A DNA stretch of 64,000 nucleotides, from positions 1,178,001 through 1,242,000 of the forward strand of contig JAXBDG010000015.1 in assembly GCA_036320915.1 (NCBI GenBank). The letters run 5' to 3'. Both the position numbers and the translations under genes were made by a program. Of this stretch, positions 58,897 to 64,000 are shown one piece after another (position 1 is the stretch's first letter; each line of letters opens with the position of its first letter). The notes under the pieces were generated by a model, which saw only the letters and a list, made by a program, of their open reading frames with translations, was not told the DNA's origin and searched no databases. Source of the DNA: Linnemannia elongata (lineage: Eukaryota; Mortierellomycota; Mortierellomycetes; Mortierellales; Mortierellaceae).

Positions 58897-60070
58897 TTAT
58901 GCAAGGACGCGAAGGACAGCAAGGGCACGGGACGACTTGACTTCTGCTGCCCGCTTGGCCTCAACCTTCGCTGCCTTCGACGCCTCCTCTGCCGCCCTCT
59001 CTTCCTCCGTCAATGGAATCGTCGAGGTCTCTTCTGACTCTATGCTACCATCCTTCATATCCTGGTCCTCACTCTCCTCTGCCTTCTTGGTCTCTTCCTT
59101 CTCCTCCTCCTCGTTCTCTTCGGGCTCGGGAGCTTCCACAATCTTTTTGGCATCCGCTATCGCAGACTATTGTAAAGATAGGATCAACGGTAAGTAACAT
59201 ATCCATGTTATAGCTGCTCGCAAGATCATATCCAACATATCCCGAAAATTAAGAATCTTACGTTTCTAGCAGCGCCCTTCAGGTCGTGAATGTACTCCAA
59301 GAAGAGGCTCCAGTGAGAATCAGGCAACTGCTTGTCATCATACATGTGGTTGATAAGCCAGACTTGACGAAGCTTTTGGAACTTCCATGTTGCCCTGGCC
59401 TTCTTCCACTCCACCAAGTACGCCAGACCTATAATGAAATAAAAATATATTTAGTTCCTGGATTCGCCATAGTTCCATGGTTCACTGTGAATTGAGATAG
59501 ACCAGTGTATCGCCTCCACTCACTTGGGTTTGCTGCGTCCGATTCAGGAAGTTGAGCATCGTCCTGCTTTGACTTTTTGGAAGAGTCGCTGGTCGATTGT
59601 TTATCTGCTTTCCGCTTCTTGGTCTTCTTCTTGTCATCATCACTGCTATCACTATCGCTGTCGCTGTCCTCGTCTCCTGATCCGTCATCACCCTTGACCT
59701 TGTAAGAGGTGTCCTTCAATTGCTCCGCGTTGTCTGCCTCGGACGAGTTCTTCAAGAACTGCTTCCATTTAGGAGTCTTGTTCTGGGCGGTAGGTTTGCG
59801 AGGACCGCTGGCAGCCTTGGAAGCATTTGCCGCGGCGGATTTTGCCAATTCAGCCTCTTTGCGAAGACGTTTACGCTCCTGCTTGGCGGCAATGTCGGCC
59901 TCGGTCTTGACTCGACGCTCCTTCTTCTTTTTGACGGCTGGGATATCGATCAAAGCCTCTTCTGGTGTTGGTGGTGTGATAGTTGCAGAGGCTGTTGTGT
60001 TTGTTGCTGGTTGAGCCTTTTTCTTTTCTGGCTTTGAGACCTTGACGCGCTTGACTGTTGAGTCTGACAT
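58897..60070 (-). CDS. WKF-domain nucleolar protein (C7orf50 homologue), three exons
   Basis: Exons 60070–59524, 59428–59262 and 59166–58897 give 327 aa. The centre (about 183–238) is the WKF domain: LAYLVEWKKARATWKFQKLRQVW, then a short loop and HWSLFLEYIHDLKGAARN, as in human C7orf50. The N-terminal half is rich in Lys, Ser and Asp with several basic clusters (KKKKERR, KKKTKKRK) that would direct it to the nucleus or nucleolus. The C-terminal third is acidic and then Ala/Arg-rich. Related proteins are linked to ribosome biogenesis (yeast Rbp95/Ycr016w is the likely counterpart, stated from memory). The C-terminal extension is not conserved as far as can be judged. Confidence 0.85.
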
Positions 60071-61095
60071 GGCGGTGTGATTTGTTTGGGTGAGTGAGGG
60101 AGTGGGTATGCAATGAACAGACGACTTGAATGGACAACTGACAAAATTGTGAGAGGCCAAGAAGAAGAAAAAAAAAAAAGAAAAGAAAAAAGTGTTGTTG
60201 CAAACATTGGAGGTGGCGCCTCGTCCCTATTATTTGGGCAGTCACTTGTATGTCTTGCAGTGGGTGGACTCGACGACACAAAGGACCAGACTTGTCCATA
60301 ATTATCATTGCTGCTCAAAGTTCAAATGGCGCACAATTTGCCAGTTTGCTGACTGGTTAGAAAGGCAAGTGGGTGTCTTAATCATTGAACATGATATGTG
60401 AACAGTTGAACAGTCTGGCTGTTTTTTCTTGGGTGCACAGTTGAACAACATATGTAGGCTGCTAGAAATGGAAGCATTCATATCTTTGTTCTGCCAAGGG
60501 TGTGAAATATCAAGAAAGAGACATAGGTGTTTGTTGCACTGAGGGGGAGGGCGGCAGGAACCAATTGGGTGCATTCCACACACGCAGCCTCAGTCATGTA
60601 AAAAAGTGCGGGCGGAAGGGTGTCGACAGCGCTCACCTGTGTTCCCACCCTTCCCCCTCCTCTTGCTCCACTTCGCCATTAACGATTATTCGACAGTCGT
60701 CATAGCCCGCTGTGTCAGTTTATCTACTGCCGCCTTTTTTCTTTTTCTTCACACCCTCCATCCTTTCTCCTTTTCTTCCTTTCCTTTTACCCATTCCTCC
60801 ATCCCCGCATATTATTATTATTATTATTATATCACGTCCGCCTGTCTTCCCCTCTTTCTCTCTTTCCTCTACTTCATCCTTTCTCTCTCTCTCTCTCTCC
60901 TCTCTCTCCCCCACCGATACAATAAATAGAAAGAAAAAAAAAAAAAAAAAGAGAACGAACCAACCAACGACCATCACCCCTTTCTCCATCCTTCATCTCT
61001 CACCCCTCCCCTCCTAGTCACTCTTTCCTCTACCCTCCTCTTCCCCCTTTTCAACCCTTACTCACAGCATCGCACAGTACAGACACAACTGACCC
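60071..61095. other. Divergent promoter WKF gene / SLA1
   Basis: About 1 kb. On the SLA1 side an (ATT)-type repeat lies at 60810–60830, a CT repeat around 60884–60900 and an A18 run near 60934–60951, then a CT-rich leader to the ATG. No gene. Confidence 0.5.
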
Positions 61096-63417
61096 ATGCC
61101 TTTCCTCAAGATCTGCGTGGCCCTCTACGACTACGAGGCAAACACCGAGGAGGAACTCACCATCAAGGAAAACGACGTCCTCTACATCCTCGAAGACGAC
61201 GACCCCGAGTGGTGGAAGGCCAAACTCAAGACCGCCGACCCCAGCGAAAACCTCATCGGCCTTATACCCTGCAACTATGTCGAGCCTGTAAGCAACACAA
61301 CTCTCCAAACACACGTTTTTACCTGAGGAAGGGAGCACAGATAACTGTTATCGTCGTCTGTCGTCGTCGTCTGACCAAGGGGAGATGCCCTCTGCGTGTT
61401 CCTTACTCTCACCTGAGCATCACAACTGTCAGTCAACAACCAACAACAGACACAGTTCCTTAACCGTCCTTGTCATCAACTTCACACCTCCTATTCTCTA
61501 AATTAGCATCCCGAGAGCGGCGCTGTGGTCGGTTTATACAAGTACGATGCAACAACGGAGGAGGAGCTCTCATTCGAGGAGGGCGACACGCTGACATTGT
61601 ATGAGCAAGATGACCCAGACTGGTTCCTGGTCGGAAACGGCACCCATGTTGGCTTTGTGCCTGGAAACTATATCGAGGTAATAGCAAATACGGAACCTTT
61701 CATTATCCAGACTCAGCTCTGTTATGTTCGAAGCTGCTTTCACTTATTAACTCGCTCAACTTTGCTTTGCTCCAATCAATCGTATCGTACTTGGGTCATT
61801 AGACTTCTGCTGGACAGACCGGACATGAACAGGCAGAGCAACCACAAGAGCAATACGAGGAGGAATACGCAGCTGAACAGGATCACCAGCACTATGAACA
61901 GGAACAAGCAGAGCCAGTAGAGGCCGTCCCACAATCCAACGGTAGCACCTCCTCAGCAGCTGCAGCAGTCCCTGCTGAGAAGGACGACCTCAAGTTTTGG
62001 TCTGTCAATGTAAGTCGATAACTTCCCTTTATATCGCTGCTGGAAGAATCAGCCGTGAAGAAAAATGCGCGCAGTAGTTGGCTGTTTCGTTTTCTTGTTT
62101 TCTCTTTTGCTTGTCTCACGTATTCTAACCAAAGGTATATGACTTTCATCTGCGGGCTGGTTCGTTCCGATGATTAGGAGGTCGACAAGAAGAAAAAGAA
62201 AAAGAAGGGCAGTCTTGGTGTTGGCAACCTGACCATCTTCTTTGGAAGCGAGGAGGACAAGGTAAATACTTCTGCACCATGCATTCACTTAATCGCTACA
62301 GCCCATTTGTTCTCGTTTTGCTCTGATAACGTCCGTGATCTCACTACCTGTAAAGTAGTAATAGATCGCACAGAGGGAAGAAGGGAAAGAACACTAACTG
62401 GATAACATTCCCATCTTACAATTCGTTGTTAATAGTCTCCTGTGCGTCAATGGTCGATCAAGGATGTGGACAAGGTCAGACAAGAAAAGAAGCACGTCTA
62501 TCTGGATCTTGGTGGCGCAACCCCTGCCTCGTTCGACTTCCAGGCTGCTTCCAAGCAGGAGGCCGAGGCCATCTTCAACAAGATTCAGGAATCCAAGCAA
62601 AAGTCACGCATCTCTTACCCAGCAGCAGCCGTTCCCACCCCACCGTCGATTCGCGACTCTGTTGTCTCCACATCCACCTACCAGACAGCTCAAGGGTCAC
62701 CTGTCGTTTCGGCTGCCAGCGCAACATACCCATCAGAGCCTGCATACGAGGAGGCCCAATACGAGGAAGAACAACAACAAGAGCAGCAGCAGTACGTTGA
62801 ACCTGAACCTGTTTGCGAAGGCAAGTGGGCTATCGCTCTCTATGACTTCAACGCCGAAGCAGAGGAGGAGCTCAGCATCCGCGAAAACGACGAGCTCTGG
62901 GTGTCAGACTATGTCAGCAGCGATGAATGGTGGAAGTGCCAACTTGGAGATCAAGTCGGTATTGTTCCTGCTTCTTACATCAGGGTATGTTCTTTTCATT
63001 GTGGTGCATTAACTTCATGTCCTTTGTCGAAATGAAGGGTCACTAACCAAGATTACGACATTCCTGGATAATGACCTTTCAATAGTTTGCTGACGAACCT
63101 GTCCCAGAGGAGCCTCAGCACGAAGAGGAGCATGTTCAGGTCGAGGAGGCTGCACCCGTCCAGTCACGCGCTGTTCCTGCCCGTAAGTATATCAAAATAG
63201 TGATGAGTATACATGCCAATGGAGATGTTCATACATTGTACCCTCTGACATTTGTGTCCCTTCCCTCTTTTTTACTCCAAATAGTCCCCTCAGTTCCAGT
63301 GGCAGCTCCCATTCCAAAAGCTGTCGATACCCCCAAAGCTGCATCTACATCTTCTACCTCTGCCGCTCCTTCAGAGGCAGCCATCAAGAGTAAGCTATCT
63401 AGTTTTTTTTTTTTTTT

Positions 63418-63448
<31 letters not shown>

Positions 63449-64000
63449 GAGGGGGTAGTTGCATTTAACCTAAAAGTAACAAAAAAAATTTAACTACTCG
63501 TTACCTATCATATCATAGAGCCTCAAAACACCAGGATGTGGACAGATAGGTCAGGAAAGTACAAGGTCGAGGCAGAGTACTTGGGCTTTCATGACGGCAA
63601 GATTAGTCTTCATAAGCTGAACGGCGTCAAGATCGCAGTCCCAGTGCGCGAGATGTCCCAGGAGGATATTAACTTTGTCGAAAAAATGACAGGAATGAAG
63701 ATCGGAGCTGCAGGTTTCGACTGGTACGATTTCTTTATCAAGGCTGGTATTGCAACAGAGGATGCTCTCCGGTACTCGACAGTCTTCCGCACGGAAAAGA
63801 TGGATTCCAGCATTTTGCCAGAGCTGAGCAGAGACATTCTCAAAGGGCTCAATGTCAAGGAGGGAGATATTATCCGTATTCGCAAGGCCATCGACAAGAC
63901 TGGATCGGGTGCTTCATCACCCGACTCTAACAGCACACCAAAGCCCAAAAAGTCTGTTAGCTTCGCCGGCGCTCACGGCGGCGGCAATGTTGACGTCATG
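61096..64000 (+). CDS. SLA1: Sla1-like endocytic actin regulator, partial (3' end beyond window), eight exons
   Basis: Adaptor of cortical actin patches that couples cargo, clathrin coat and Arp2/3 activators. Exons 61096–61287, 61507–61677, 61803–62009, 62178–62261, 62436–62984, 63086–63182, 63285–63389 and 63519–64000 give the first 629 residues; the frame is open at the edge. Two SH3 domains come first (VALYDYEANTEEEL; VGLYKYDATTEEEL), then a Q/E-rich linker, a Lys-rich patch, a conserved WSIKDVDKVRQEKKHVYLDLGG block and a third SH3 (IALYDFNAEAEEEL, ending about 401). A Pro/Ala/Ser linker precedes SHD1 (about 472–535, MWTDRSGKYKVEAEYLGFHDGK), which in yeast binds NPFxD signals, and an SHD2/SAM-like region (about 545–606, YDFFIKAGI). 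The usual long C-terminal repeat tail should lie to the right. Confidence 0.94.
63403..63449 (+). repeat. T25 followed by G22 homopolymers inside an SLA1 intron
   Basis: 25 T directly followed by 22 G, one A and five more G, within the 129-base intron 63390–63518. Confidence 0.9.

Noticed and set aside
1..64000. Search for a defence island, biosynthetic cluster, transposon or viral insertion
   Set aside because: No reverse transcriptase, transposase, integrase, terminal repeats, PKS/NRPS or viral core gene was seen; genes are unrelated housekeeping loci.

Overview
The window is a stretch of a nuclear fungal chromosome. Genes are split by many short GT–AG introns, coding exons are moderately GC-rich, and intergenic DNA is full of CT/GA asymmetric tracts and long A/T homopolymers. 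The gene set is fungal: Mgm1 rather than animal-type OPA1 architecture, Sla1, Rce1, Yif1, Mhr1, Tda10 and a proteinase-K-type subtilase. Low-complexity Q, S/T and N insertions inside otherwise conserved proteins, and the animal-like PCID2, RCC1L, DCTN5 and C7orf50 homologues, fit an early-diverging lineage such as Mortierellomycotina/Mucoromycota. That placement is inference. No rRNA, tRNA, transposon, CRISPR array or bacterial-type signal could be supported.

Layout, left to right (strand): cytochrome P450 (-), RCE1 CAAX protease (+), MHR1/mL67 (+), RCC1L (-), ELG1 PCNA unloader (+), cardiolipin synthase CRD1 (-), YIF1 (+), a large RING protein with SUMO-interacting motifs (-), secreted subtilase (+), peroxisomal 2-hydroxyacid oxidase (-), COX19 (+), a six-exon HMG-box-like gene (+), PCID2/Thp1-like PCI protein (-), a membrane-anchored coiled-coil protein with NPF motifs (+), eIF1 (-), a possible tiny gene (+), a small secreted cysteine-rich protein (-), dynactin p25 DCTN5 (-), TDA10-like kinase (+), glyoxalase II (+), MGM1 (+), exosome MTR3 (+), AMPK gamma SNF4 (-), WKF-domain nucleolar protein (-), and SLA1 (+), which runs off the right edge. 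Exon joins were made by hand from splice signals. For nearly every gene the exon phases add up to an open frame of the length expected for the family.

This is mostly housekeeping DNA, with no metabolic cluster or selfish element. Six genes act in mitochondria: MHR1, RCC1L, CRD1, COX19, GLO2 and MGM1. RCC1L, CRD1 and MGM1 belong to one functional circle (inner-membrane fusion and cardiolipin). A second possible link is between the NPFxD motif of the anchored coiled-coil protein and the SHD1 domain of Sla1. The least ordinary items are the multi-SIM RING protein (candidate SUMO-targeted ubiquitin ligase), the split HMG-box-like gene, and the small secreted cysteine-rich protein. The last two only become visible after splicing.

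The gap of about 3.1 kb at 30444–33574 is the largest stretch without a supported gene. It carries a 54-nt GA repeat and a 25-nt A tract.
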